From: an uncultured Croceitalea sp.
GTDB taxonomy: Bacteria; Bacteroidota; Bacteroidia; Flavobacteriales; Flavobacteriaceae
Assembly (NCBI GenBank): GCA_937926215.1
Contig: CALEYA010000046.1
Coordinates: 1-46,492, forward strand
DNA: 46,492 bases
Reading direction: 5' to 3'
Numbering within the stretch: position 1 is the stretch's first letter; every line of letters starts with the position of its first letter. The position numbers were made by a program, and so were the translations under genes. The notes below the pieces were generated by a model. The model was not told where the DNA came from, searched no databases, and saw only the letters and a list, made by a program, of their open reading frames with translations. Of this stretch, positions 18,891 to 25,618 are shown one piece after another.

Positions 18891-19157
18891 ATGATATATT
18901 GTTTTTATGCTTTAAGGAGTGAGAAAGATGGACGCATTTACAAAGGGATTTCGAAAGATGTGGATCAACGTTTGAAATGGCATAATGAGGGTAAGACCAA
19001 ATCGACTAGAGGGTATCGTCCTTGGAATTTGGTTTATATTGAAAAAGTAGGCAGTCTTGATACTGCCTTGTCAAAAGAAAAGTTTTATAAGTCCGGTATT
19101 GGACGTGAAATATTGAAAGAATTAATTAAAAAATGGCCACGTAGCTCAGCTGAATAG
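18891..19157 (+). CDS. GIY-YIG nuclease-domain protein overlapping a tRNA gene
   Basis: 88 residues, essentially one GIY-YIG domain. The GIY strand is CFYALRS (degenerate), the YIG strand is IYKGIS, the catalytic arginine is in VDQRLKWHN and the metal-binding glutamate is in ALSKEKFYKSG. The size matches the small stand-alone GIY-YIG (UPF0213/YhbQ-like) family. The start ATG is 8 bp after tRNA fragment A. The last seven residues (WPRSSAE) and the TAG stop are encoded by nucleotides of the intact tRNA-Arg gene, so the two overlap by 23 bp on the same strand. Genes of this kind may act as mobile or homing nucleases; activity here is inference. Confidence 0.82.
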   Translation: MIYCFYALRSEKDGRIYKGISKDVDQRLKWHNEGKTKSTRGYRPWNLVYIEKVGSLDTALSKEKFYKSGIGREILKELIKKWPRSSAE

Positions 19158-19208
19158 AGCACTGGATTTCGGCTCCAGCGGTCGGGGGTTTGAATCCCTC
19201 CGTGGTCA
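19135..19208 (+). tRNA. tRNA-Arg, anticodon TCG (intact copy B)
   Basis: Complete cloverleaf read by eye: acceptor GGCCACG/CGTGGTC (7 bp with one G-U), D stem GCTC/GAGC, anticodon stem CTGGA/TCCAG around loop TTTCGGC (anticodon TCG, reading CGA), variable loop CGGTC, T stem GGGGG/CCCTC with loop TTTGAAT, discriminator A, CCA not encoded. The D loop has A at position 19 and the T loop has U at 56, replacing the usual G19-C56 contact with A19-U56, which suggests the gene is functional. Its 5' end overlaps the GIY-YIG reading frame. I see no TAnnTTTG promoter just upstream, so it may depend on read-through. Confidence 0.95.
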
Positions 19209-19214
19209 CTACAC

Positions 19215-19247
19215 AGAGGCTGTCTAAAAAGGCAGCCTCTTTTTTTT
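19215..19247 (+). terminator. Terminator after tRNA-Arg
   Basis: Stem AGAGGCTG/CAGCCTCT (8 bp), a 10-nt A-rich loop and a run of seven further Ts. It starts 7 bp after the tRNA and stops transcripts before fragment C. Confidence 0.9.
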
Positions 19248-19313
19248 GGTTTAGTTGGAAATAGGATTTTAAATTATACTTGGTTTATGATTACCATACC
19301 TGTCTGTTTTCAA

Positions 19314-19347
19314 CTGAATACCTGCCTGCCGGCAGGCAGGGAGCACT
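19314..19347 (+). repeat. 34-bp direct repeat, right copy
   Basis: Right-hand partner of 18849-18882, identical over 34 bp. Identity ends at 19347, where the right copy continues as tRNA and the left copy continues into the GIY-YIG leader. Confidence 0.92.
19321..19340. repeat. 20-bp perfect palindrome, copy 2
   Basis: Identical to the copy at 18856-18875 and inserted at the same tRNA position. A degenerate left half, ACCTGTCTG, occurs about 25 bp upstream and may be chance. Confidence 0.95.
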
Positions 19348-19426
19348 GGATTTCGGCTCCAGCGGTCGGGGGTTTGAATCCCTCCGTGGTCACGAATAAA
19401 TAAAAAAACTCTGTGTCAAATCAAGC

Positions 19427-19462
19427 TCGCTTGAATTTGTAATCAGGGTTTTTTTATTTTCA
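19427..19462 (+). repeat. 36-bp direct repeat, copy 1 (hairpin plus T-rich tail)
   Basis: Begins TCGCTTGAATTTGTAATC and ends in a T-rich tail. It repeats 99 bp downstream with one mismatch. Each copy is preceded by a partly complementary arm (AAATCAAGC here), giving a small hairpin before a T-run, so each could work as a weak terminator. Confidence 0.8.
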
Positions 19463-19525
19463 AAGCGGAGCTTTGTAGGGAAAGACGAAGTCAATCCCTG
19501 AATAAACTAAGATTGATTTGAGCGT

Positions 19526-19561
19526 TCGCTTGAATTTGTAATCAGGGCTTTTTTATTTTCA
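19526..19561 (+). repeat. 36-bp direct repeat, copy 2
   Basis: 35 of 36 bases identical to copy 1 at 19427. The preceding arm TTTGAGCG pairs with CGCTTGAA (two G-U pairs). The sequence between the copies contains another small perfect hairpin, CAAAGC-GGA-GCTTTG. Confidence 0.8.
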
Positions 19562-19727
19562 GCACAAAGCGTTTTTTGGGAAAAAGGAGTATTCCAGTTA
19601 ATGTTCTTTTTTGGTATTCTTTTGTCTTCTAATCGGAGAATCAGAACTATTGCCAGTACCCGTTTACCTTTCCCTTAGTTACTTTGCCAGTTTTCATACG
19701 GTCTGGTGGCAATATAAGTATGCTTAC

Positions 19728-20753
19728 CTATGGCATAAACGAAGAATCCCTTACAATAAGATTCGTTTTTATGGCAACGGTACGGGTGGCAATATCCTCT
19801 TTTGGGTTTTCTATCTCATCGATCAGATAATCAACTGCGGTCTTGCCAATAAGGGCGCCGGGCTGATCTACGGTAGTAAGGCTTGGGTGTACTATGGTAG
19901 AATGTAAGGAATTGCTAAAGCCAACCACGGCAATTTCGCCGGGTATGGCCACTTTAAACTTATGCAACGCTTTGATAACCCCAATGGCGGCACTATCGGT
20001 AATAGCAAAGATAGCATCCGGTCGTTCCTTGAGGCTTAACAATACGTTGGCCAACATTTTACCTTTATCCAAGGAAATATCTTCAGTACTCAGAATAATT
20101 TTATCATCAACTGGAATATTATGGTCGCGCAAAGCCCTTAAATAACCTTCAAAACGTTTTTCAGAATTAAACGAACGCTCGGTCTCCTTAATGATGGCTA
20201 TTCTACTCCTTCCAAGATTTATCAAATGTTCAACAGCGTTGTAGGCTGCTTCTTCTTCATTGATTACAATTTGTGTACAGGGTATTTTGCTGGAGACCTT
20301 ATCAAAAAGTACAAGGGGAATGCGTTGGAGCATATCGAGTATGGTGTTAACCGACTTCGTTTTTCTGGCCAAGGCCATCAATATACCATCAACGCCAAAC
20401 TGCATCATGGTTTCCAACATCTTGCTTTGCTGTATTTCATCGTTTCTAGACTCGGAAATAATGACCCGGTACCCCAAATTTTCACTTTCTTCCAGAATGC
20501 CTTTAAGTATGGTAGTCGTAAAATAATGGGAAATATTGGGAACGATAACCCCTAATATATGGGTGCGGTGACTTCGAAAACCCTTGGCAAATAGATTTGG
20601 GGAATAGTGGAGTTTGGTGGCAAGCCGCTTTACCTTTTCCCGTGTGGCCGTGCTGATATCCGGGTGGTCGTTCAATGCTCTGGAAACAGTGGAAATTGAT
20701 AAATCCAGCTCTTTAGCAAGTGCTTTAAGGGTAACATTCGGCTTTTTGTTCAT
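19728..20753 (-). CDS. LacI-family transcriptional regulator
   Basis: 341 residues. The N-terminal helix-turn-helix with hinge is textbook LacI: VTLKALAKELDLSISTVSRALNDHPDIS, then TREKVKRLATKLHYSPNLFAKGFRS. A periplasmic-binding-protein-like sensor domain follows (ILGVIVPNISHYFTTTILKGI). The ORF track begins 23 codons earlier (20822), but that extension translates the operator DNA itself, so I use the ATG at 20753. It diverges from the TonB receptor gene and very likely represses the adjacent transport and glycosidase genes and itself through the operators at 20797-20820. The inducer is unknown; a glycosyl-glycerate or its product is the natural guess. Confidence 0.93.
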   Translation of the reverse strand: MNKKPNVTLKALAKELDLSISTVSRALNDHPDISTATREKVKRLATKLHYSPNLFAKGFRSHRTHILGVIVPNISHYFTTTILKGILEESENLGYRVIISESRNDEIQQSKMLETMMQFGVDGILMALARKTKSVNTILDMLQRIPLVLFDKVSSKIPCTQIVINEEEAAYNAVEHLINLGRSRIAIIKETERSFNSEKRFEGYLRALRDHNIPVDDKIILSTEDISLDKGKMLANVLLSLKERPDAIFAITDSAAIGVIKALHKFKVAIPGEIAVVGFSNSLHSTIVHPSLTTVDQPGALIGKTAVDYLIDEIENPKEDIATRTVAIKTNLIVRDSSFMP

Positions 20754-20796
20754 ACCCGTAAATTTAGAATAAAATTGATTTCCGCAACAAAGTATC

Positions 20797-20820
20797 GCAA
20801 ACGTTTTCGCAAACGTTTGC
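20797..20820. promoter_or_regulatory. Tandem LacI-type operators
   Basis: Two adjacent 12-mers: GCAAACGTTTTC (20797-20808) and GCAAACGTTTGC (20809-20820). The second is a perfect palindrome with the AACGTT core typical of LacI/GalR-family operators. They lie in the lacI leader, 44 bp upstream of its ATG, and about 118 bp upstream of the receptor ATG. A TAATTTTG -10-like element for lacI on the minus strand (20878-20885) would place the operators downstream of its start site as a roadblock. Confidence 0.8.
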
Positions 20821-20937
20821 ATAGAGTATTCTTAAAAAAAAGGATGTTTTGATTGGATATTTGAAATATTTTAGATTCAAAATTAGAGATATCATATTCT
20901 AGTTGGATAAATAAATTAACAATTAACGAACTCAATT

Positions 20938-23604
20938 ATGAAAAATTTACTTTTTGCGGTTATGTCCCTGCTGCTTTTTGGCAACATAAACGCGCAAACC
21001 ACAATTACAGGTACCGTGGTAGATGAAGCCGGCCTTCCCGTCCTTGGGGCAAACATTCTTATCACTGGAAGTACAGAAGGGACTACTTCGGATTTTGACG
21101 GTAATTTTTCCCTCACGACCAATCTTACCGGGAGCCAAACGATTAGGGCATCTTTCATTGGTTTTACCCCAACGGAACAAACGGTGGATTTAAATGGCAG
21201 TGCCATCAACTTGGATTTTGCCCTTCAAGAGAGTGGGCAACAATTGGATGAGGTTGTCATTACCGCCTCCAGTACCTTTAGGTCACAGAAACAGGCACCT
21301 TTGTCCATTAGTTCCAAAAAGATAGCGGAAATAACCAAACTCTCCGCTAATAGTCAGGCGGATATCCTTAGGGATGTGCCGGGAATCACTGCAGAAGGTG
21401 GAGGCGGGGAAACCGCTACCAATTTATTTGTGCGGGGATTACCCTCAGGGGGACAATTTGTTTTTAATCCATTGCAATATGATGGTTTGCCTTTGACCAG
21501 TACTTTTGGTTTGAACTCTTCTGCCCATGATGTATATGCCAGACCGGATATCGGTTTTAAAGGCGTAGAATTCGTTAGGGGTGGTGCAGCGGTGCTTTAT
21601 GGCGCTGGTTCGGTTGCGGGTATCATCAACTACACCAGTAAGACCGGGGATACCAATCCTGGTAATATCATTAATCTTGAATGGGGCAGTCGTGGTAGAT
21701 TCAAAACCGATTTCTATTCCGGCGGACAATTAGGTGGCGAGGATTCCAATACCTTTTACGCGTTTACCGGCTTTGTACGTACGGATCAAGGTCCCATTGT
21801 AACCGATCTGGTGACACGCGGTGCCCAATTTAGGGGTAATATCAAAAAGCGTTTTGAAAATGGAACCTTTACACTTTCTGGGCAGTTCATCAATGATCGC
21901 GCGCAGTTTTTCCTCCCTCTTCCTTTGGAGGGCGGCAGTAGGGACCGTATTGCCGGTAATGACGGTGAGGCCGTTGAACAACTGCTGACGGGAGAATTGG
22001 AAGAGACTTCCTTTTTAACGCCCGGAGGCGTTTATGAAAGCCCTATCGAAGATGGCGTATTTACCAAAGGGGGCTATTTGCTAGCGGATTTCTTGTATAA
22101 CTTTAGTGATAATCTTAGGTTTAAGTCAAAAGTAAAATATGCGGATTACCAACACAGTTTTGCACTTTATGTTGGTGGTAATGGAAATTTTGGTAACCCC
22201 ATAACCTTATCCGACTACGTTGCGGAGATCGCTCCGGACAATACCGGTTTTGATGCTACGTACCAGAGTGGAAGTGGTGCGCAGATCAATGGCAGTGATC
22301 TTGTTGTAGAGAACTTGCATGTTGATAGAATACGTCCAACCACGGACTACTCCGGTGAAGCAAATCTTATCTACAGTTCCCTTAATGGAAACCATACTTA
22401 TACTTTGGGAACCTTCTTGTCCAGGACAGAAGCGGAGGATGTCAATTTTCAGTACCGGGTATTGTCGGAATTTAACAACGCTCCCAGACTGGTCAACCTT
22501 AGTTATACCAATGCGGTCGGGGAGAACGTCATCTACTCCCAAGGTGGGGTTTATAATAGGATTGGGCAGACTTCCAATAGATTTTTGTCCCAAAGTAGAA
22601 GAGCTTTTTATCTAACGGATGAAATGGTTTTTGATCGCTGGCGTTTTGATGTTGGGGTCCGTATTGAATCCACCGACGGGGTATTCAAGGATGGAGGCCT
22701 AGAAGAATCCACGGTTTATGACAATACGGAACTTACGGATGAGCTTAGAAACGTACGCTTTGCGGACGGTACTTTTAACACCGCCGAAATACGTGATACG
22801 GATTGGGCAGTATCGCTTGCAGGCTTATATGAACTAACGGAGACCACCAATCTTTACGCAAATTTCTCTAGAGGTTTCTTTTTTCCACAGCAACGTGGCT
22901 TTGTACCGGTACCCGGTATACGGGAATCCAATTATGAGGCAGAGACCATTATACAAGGGGAACTAGGGGCAAAATTTGGTAGTTCCAAATTTTCCGGTTC
23001 CGTGGCAGGCTATTTTGTAAATCTCAATGATCGTATTCGAATAGATCAAGCTATTGTGGGTGGTGATTTGGTAGACCAGGCCAGAAGCGAGCAAAGTACC
23101 CGTACCTTTGGTTTGGAAGCCACCTGGAACTATAGATTCTCCAAAGCATTCAACCTAAATGGTACCTTCACCTTTCAAGACCATCAAATTAGTACTAACG
23201 AGACTACCAACTTGATTACGTCCGAAGTTTCTACCATTAACGAGGGTAACGAAATTGGTAGGCAGCCCAATCTTTTAGGCACCATAGGCCTCAATTATGA
23301 TGACAACGATTTTGACGCCAACTTTACACTAAACCATACAGGGAGCAAGTTTACGGACGACTCCAATAATGTAGAGCTAGATGCAATAACCATTGCCAGA
23401 TTAGGGCTTGGGTATACCATTAGAACAGAAGATGTGAATTCCGTTAGACTAGGTTTTTCCATTTTCAATCTGTTCGATAGTGCTGGACTTACAGAGGGTA
23501 ACCCAAGAGCAGGTATCGCAGGCCAATCCGCTGATGGTGATTTCTTCTTTGGAAGACCCATTTTACCCAGAAGATTTTTCCTTACGGCAACATTTAATTT
23601 TTAA
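20938..23604 (+). CDS. TonB-dependent outer-membrane receptor
   Basis: 888 residues. Signal peptide MKNLLFAVMSLLLFGNINAQ; a CarboxypepD_reg-like domain (ITGTVVDEAGLPVLGANI, residues about 22-100); a plug domain with DEVVITASS and LFVRGLPSG (about 105-240); and a 22-strand-type barrel ending in the terminal aromatic FFLTATFNF. It imports a ligand across the outer membrane using TonB-ExbBD energy. No SusD partner is adjacent, so it is not a SusC/D pair; the fold resembles FecA-type receptors, and iron uptake is an alternative. Placement between a LacI regulator and a glycosidase-symporter operon favours a carbohydrate or glycoside ligand. Confidence 0.93.
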   Translation: MKNLLFAVMSLLLFGNINAQTTITGTVVDEAGLPVLGANILITGSTEGTTSDFDGNFSLTTNLTGSQTIRASFIGFTPTEQTVDLNGSAINLDFALQESGQQLDEVVITASSTFRSQKQAPLSISSKKIAEITKLSANSQADILRDVPGITAEGGGGETATNLFVRGLPSGGQFVFNPLQYDGLPLTSTFGLNSSAHDVYARPDIGFKGVEFVRGGAAVLYGAGSVAGIINYTSKTGDTNPGNIINLEWGSRGRFKTDFYSGGQLGGEDSNTFYAFTGFVRTDQGPIVTDLVTRGAQFRGNIKKRFENGTFTLSGQFINDRAQFFLPLPLEGGSRDRIAGNDGEAVEQLLTGELEETSFLTPGGVYESPIEDGVFTKGGYLLADFLYNFSDNLRFKSKVKYADYQHSFALYVGGNGNFGNPITLSDYVAEIAPDNTGFDATYQSGSGAQINGSDLVVENLHVDRIRPTTDYSGEANLIYSSLNGNHTYTLGTFLSRTEAEDVNFQYRVLSEFNNAPRLVNLSYTNAVGENVIYSQGGVYNRIGQTSNRFLSQSRRAFYLTDEMVFDRWRFDVGVRIESTDGVFKDGGLEESTVYDNTELTDELRNVRFADGTFNTAEIRDTDWAVSLAGLYELTETTNLYANFSRGFFFPQQRGFVPVPGIRESNYEAETIIQGELGAKFGSSKFSGSVAGYFVNLNDRIRIDQAIVGGDLVDQARSEQSTRTFGLEATWNYRFSKAFNLNGTFTFQDHQISTNETTNLITSEVSTINEGNEIGRQPNLLGTIGLNYDDNDFDANFTLNHTGSKFTDDSNNVELDAITIARLGLGYTIRTEDVNSVRLGFSIFNLFDSAGLTEGNPRAGIAGQSADGDFFFGRPILPRRFFLTATFNF

Positions 23605-23644
23605 ATAGCTAAAAAAAAAGTTTAAGTTAGTTTTTTAGTTCAAG

Positions 23645-23675
23645 GATGCACCGGCCAATGCTTCGCCGGTGCATC
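23645..23675 (+). terminator. Intercistronic hairpin between receptor and glycosidase genes
   Basis: A perfect 11-bp stem GATGCACCGGC/GCCGGTGCATC with a 9-nt loop. It is followed by TTAATATAAT, not a clean T-run, so it may act as a partial terminator or mRNA 3' stabiliser that raises receptor transcript relative to the cytoplasmic genes. It ends 16 bp before the glycosidase ATG. Confidence 0.6.
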
Positions 23676-23691
23676 TTAATATAATAGGTAT

Positions 23692-25017
23692 ATGACTGTA
23701 GAAAGCGCGGAATTAATAGATAGGGCCATAAAGATTTTGGACAACAATTTTCAGGACGGGGGATTTACGATTCCTAGTAAAGGCCTCTATCCGTTTCAAT
23801 GGAAATGGGATTCGGGTTTTATAGCCCTTGGCTTTGCCCACTATAATATGGATAAGGCAAAGAAGGAAATACGGACCCTTTTAAATGCCCAATGGGGAAA
23901 TGGTTTTATACCTCATATTGTTTTTCATAACGATAGTGACACCTATTTTCCGGGGCCGGATTTTCATCAATCCCACCTCCATCCTTTGGCATCAAAAGAG
24001 TACCGATCTACGGGAATGACCCAACCCCCTGTTTTTGGTTTTATCTTGGAACAGTTGCTTAGAATCGCTGAAGATAAAGACGATATTTTGCAATTTATTG
24101 GTAATCAAATAGATAAAATATATAAAAACCACGAGTATTTTTATACGAACAGGGATCTAAATGGTGATGGACTGGCCTATATCTACCACAATTGGGAATC
24201 TGGCACGGACAACTCCCCCTTATGGGATGATATCTGGCAGACGATGAATCCGCCCGAATATACTTTTGAAAGGCGGGATACTACCCATGTTGATGCTTCC
24301 CAAAGACCCTCTAACCGGGAATATGATCATTATTTGCATATCATAGAAATTGCCAAAACGTACAATTATGAGGATGCTAGAATTGCGGAACACTCGCCTT
24401 TTTTGGTGTTGGATCCCCTTTTTAACGCTATGCTCATCAAGTCCAATGAATCCTTAATAAATTTATATACCCTCTTGGGAAAGGGGCAAAAAGAGATCGA
24501 TCAGCTAAAAAAATGGCAAGCTTTAAGTATAGAAGGCCTGAACACCAAGTTGTACAATGAGGAATTGGGTGCTTATGTGCATTATGATTTACGTAATGAT
24601 AGGCAATTGCCGTATGTGTGCTCTTCATCCTTTGCCCCTTTGTTTTCAATGGCCCCCAGTAAGATTATTGCTAAGAGACTTGTGGAGACCATGATGGAAA
24701 AGTTTGGTGGGGAAGACCGGTATTTATGTGCCTCCTTTGATCCAACCCATGAGAGGTTCAATCCCAAAAAATATTGGAGGGGTCCGGTTTGGATAAACAT
24801 GAATTGGATCATCTACCAAGGACTTAAAAAACAAGGTTTTGACGAACTTGCCGCACGGATAAAGTCTGATTCCTTGGCACTTATTGAGCGCAATGGATTT
24901 TTTGAATATTTTGATGCCAGAAAAGAAAACCCAGATGGGGACATGAGCGGTTATGGCGGAAATAACTTTTCTTGGAGTGCCGCTTTGTTGATCGATTTTT
25001 TAAAGCAAAATGACTAA
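23692..25017 (+). CDS. GH63-like glycosidase (MGH1-type), probable glucosyl-/mannosylglycerate hydrolase
   Basis: 441 residues, no signal peptide, so cytoplasmic. The (alpha/alpha)6-barrel GH63/MGH1 motifs are present: FQWKWDSGF near residue 36, NWESGTDNSP with candidate catalytic acid D about 173, SFAPLFS, YWRGPVWINMNW, and GFFEYFDA with candidate base E about 405 followed by GNNFSWSAA. Size and motifs fit bacterial glucosylglycerate and mannosylglycerate hydrolases (about 420-450 aa), unlike the much larger GH63 processing glucosidases. A glycerate kinase three genes downstream supports release of glycerate. Other alpha-glucosidase or trehalase-like substrates remain possible. The stop overlaps the GNAT gene by 8 bp. 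Confidence 0.8.
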   Translation: MTVESAELIDRAIKILDNNFQDGGFTIPSKGLYPFQWKWDSGFIALGFAHYNMDKAKKEIRTLLNAQWGNGFIPHIVFHNDSDTYFPGPDFHQSHLHPLASKEYRSTGMTQPPVFGFILEQLLRIAEDKDDILQFIGNQIDKIYKNHEYFYTNRDLNGDGLAYIYHNWESGTDNSPLWDDIWQTMNPPEYTFERRDTTHVDASQRPSNREYDHYLHIIEIAKTYNYEDARIAEHSPFLVLDPLFNAMLIKSNESLINLYTLLGKGQKEIDQLKKWQALSIEGLNTKLYNEELGAYVHYDLRNDRQLPYVCSSSFAPLFSMAPSKIIAKRLVETMMEKFGGEDRYLCASFDPTHERFNPKKYWRGPVWINMNWIIYQGLKKQGFDELAARIKSDSLALIERNGFFEYFDARKENPDGDMSGYGGNNFSWSAALLIDFLKQND

Positions 25018-25618
25018 TACGCCATGCATGTTCGATTTTGAAAAAGACTATGTGTTGGAGAATGATCGCGTAAGATTGGCGCCATTGGTCCACGATGACA
25101 TACGTAGGTTGAACATCATTGCCCAAGAAGATAATCTTTGGACGTATTTTTTAGGAAGCTCCAATGGAAAAGACAACTTTGAAGCTTATGTTAAGGATGC
25201 CCTGAGCTATCGAGAGCATAAGAAAGCGTACGCTTTTTCAATATTTGACAAACAGACGGACAATTACGTAGGCAGCACCCGTTTTTTTGATTTTGAGATA
25301 TCCCTCAATACCGTAAGACTGGGTTATAGTTGGATTGGCCGAAAGTCCAGGGGTACGGGAATCAATAGGAACAGTAAATTTTTAATGTTTGAATTTGCCT
25401 TTGAGCATATCGGCTTTGAAAGGATCGGTCTGGGCGCCCACGCAGAAAATACGGTAAGCATACAAGCCATGAAAAGCTTGGGATGTAAACAAGAAGGAAG
25501 CATAAGGAACCTTTTCCCGTCCATCCATTCCCAAGGTCGTTCGGATGCTGTTTTATTGGGTATGTTAAAAGAAGAATGGCTGCTTTTTGCCAAAGATGAA
25601 TTAAAAAATCGTTTATGA
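25010..25618 (+). CDS. GNAT-family N-acetyltransferase (RimJ/RimL-like)
   Basis: 202 residues with the GNAT fold of the RimJ/RimL subgroup: RVRLAPLVHDDI at the N-terminus, GSTRFFDFE, the acetyl-CoA-binding region around WIGRKSRGTGINRNSKFLM, RIGLGAHAENTVSIQAMKSLGCKQEG and a terminal YF/LL segment. It is sandwiched with an 8-bp overlap behind the glycosidase and a 4-bp overlap before the symporter, so it is translated with them. The substrate is unknown; an internal ATG at 25028 is an alternative start. Its place in the operon suggests modification of an operon protein or sugar intermediate, but nothing in the sequence proves this. Confidence 0.88.
   Translation: MTNTPCMFDFEKDYVLENDRVRLAPLVHDDIRRLNIIAQEDNLWTYFLGSSNGKDNFEAYVKDALSYREHKKAYAFSIFDKQTDNYVGSTRFFDFEISLNTVRLGYSWIGRKSRGTGINRNSKFLMFEFAFEHIGFERIGLGAHAENTVSIQAMKSLGCKQEGSIRNLFPSIHSQGRSDAVLLGMLKEEWLLFAKDELKNRL

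Larger units (their letters stand above)
19314..19393 (+). pseudogene. 3' tRNA-Arg fragment interrupted by a palindrome (copy C)
   Basis: CTGAATA (tRNA nucleotides 16-21), the 20-bp palindrome (19321-19340) and then nucleotides 22-73 of the tRNA, identical to the intact copy through GTCAC. The first 15 nucleotides are missing and replaced by unrelated sequence, so the acceptor stem cannot form. It is the exact complement in content of fragment A, overlapping it by 34 bp. A search with tRNA software could report it as a weak partial hit. Confidence 0.9.
19394..19727. other. Non-coding stretch with repeats between the tRNA locus and the LacI gene
   Basis: About 330 bp without a convincing gene. 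It holds the two 36-bp repeats, the small hairpin between them, and T/A-rich sequence. The ORF 19611..19907 overlaps the antisense of the LacI gene and looks accidental. Confidence 0.7.

Noticed and set aside
18849-19347. CRISPR array
   Set aside because: Only two copies of the repeat, spaced 431 bp apart with genes between, and no cas genes in the window.
18834-19393. Prophage or integrative element attachment site in tRNA
   Set aside because: Direct repeats in a tRNA suggest this at first, but the segment is only 431 bp, has no integrase, and the repeats lie around the D arm rather than the tRNA 3' end.
19611-19907. Plus-strand ORF of 98 codons
   Set aside because: Its 3' half is antisense to the LacI gene and its 5' half is low-complexity intergenic DNA.
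20754-20822. N-terminal extension of the LacI ORF (MQTFAKTFAIL...)
   Set aside because: It translates the operator repeats; LacI-family proteins begin just before the helix-turn-helix, as with the ATG at 20753.
20938-23604. SusC/SusD polysaccharide utilisation locus
   Set aside because: No SusD-like lipoprotein follows the receptor, and the only glycosidase is cytoplasmic, so it is not a classical PUL.
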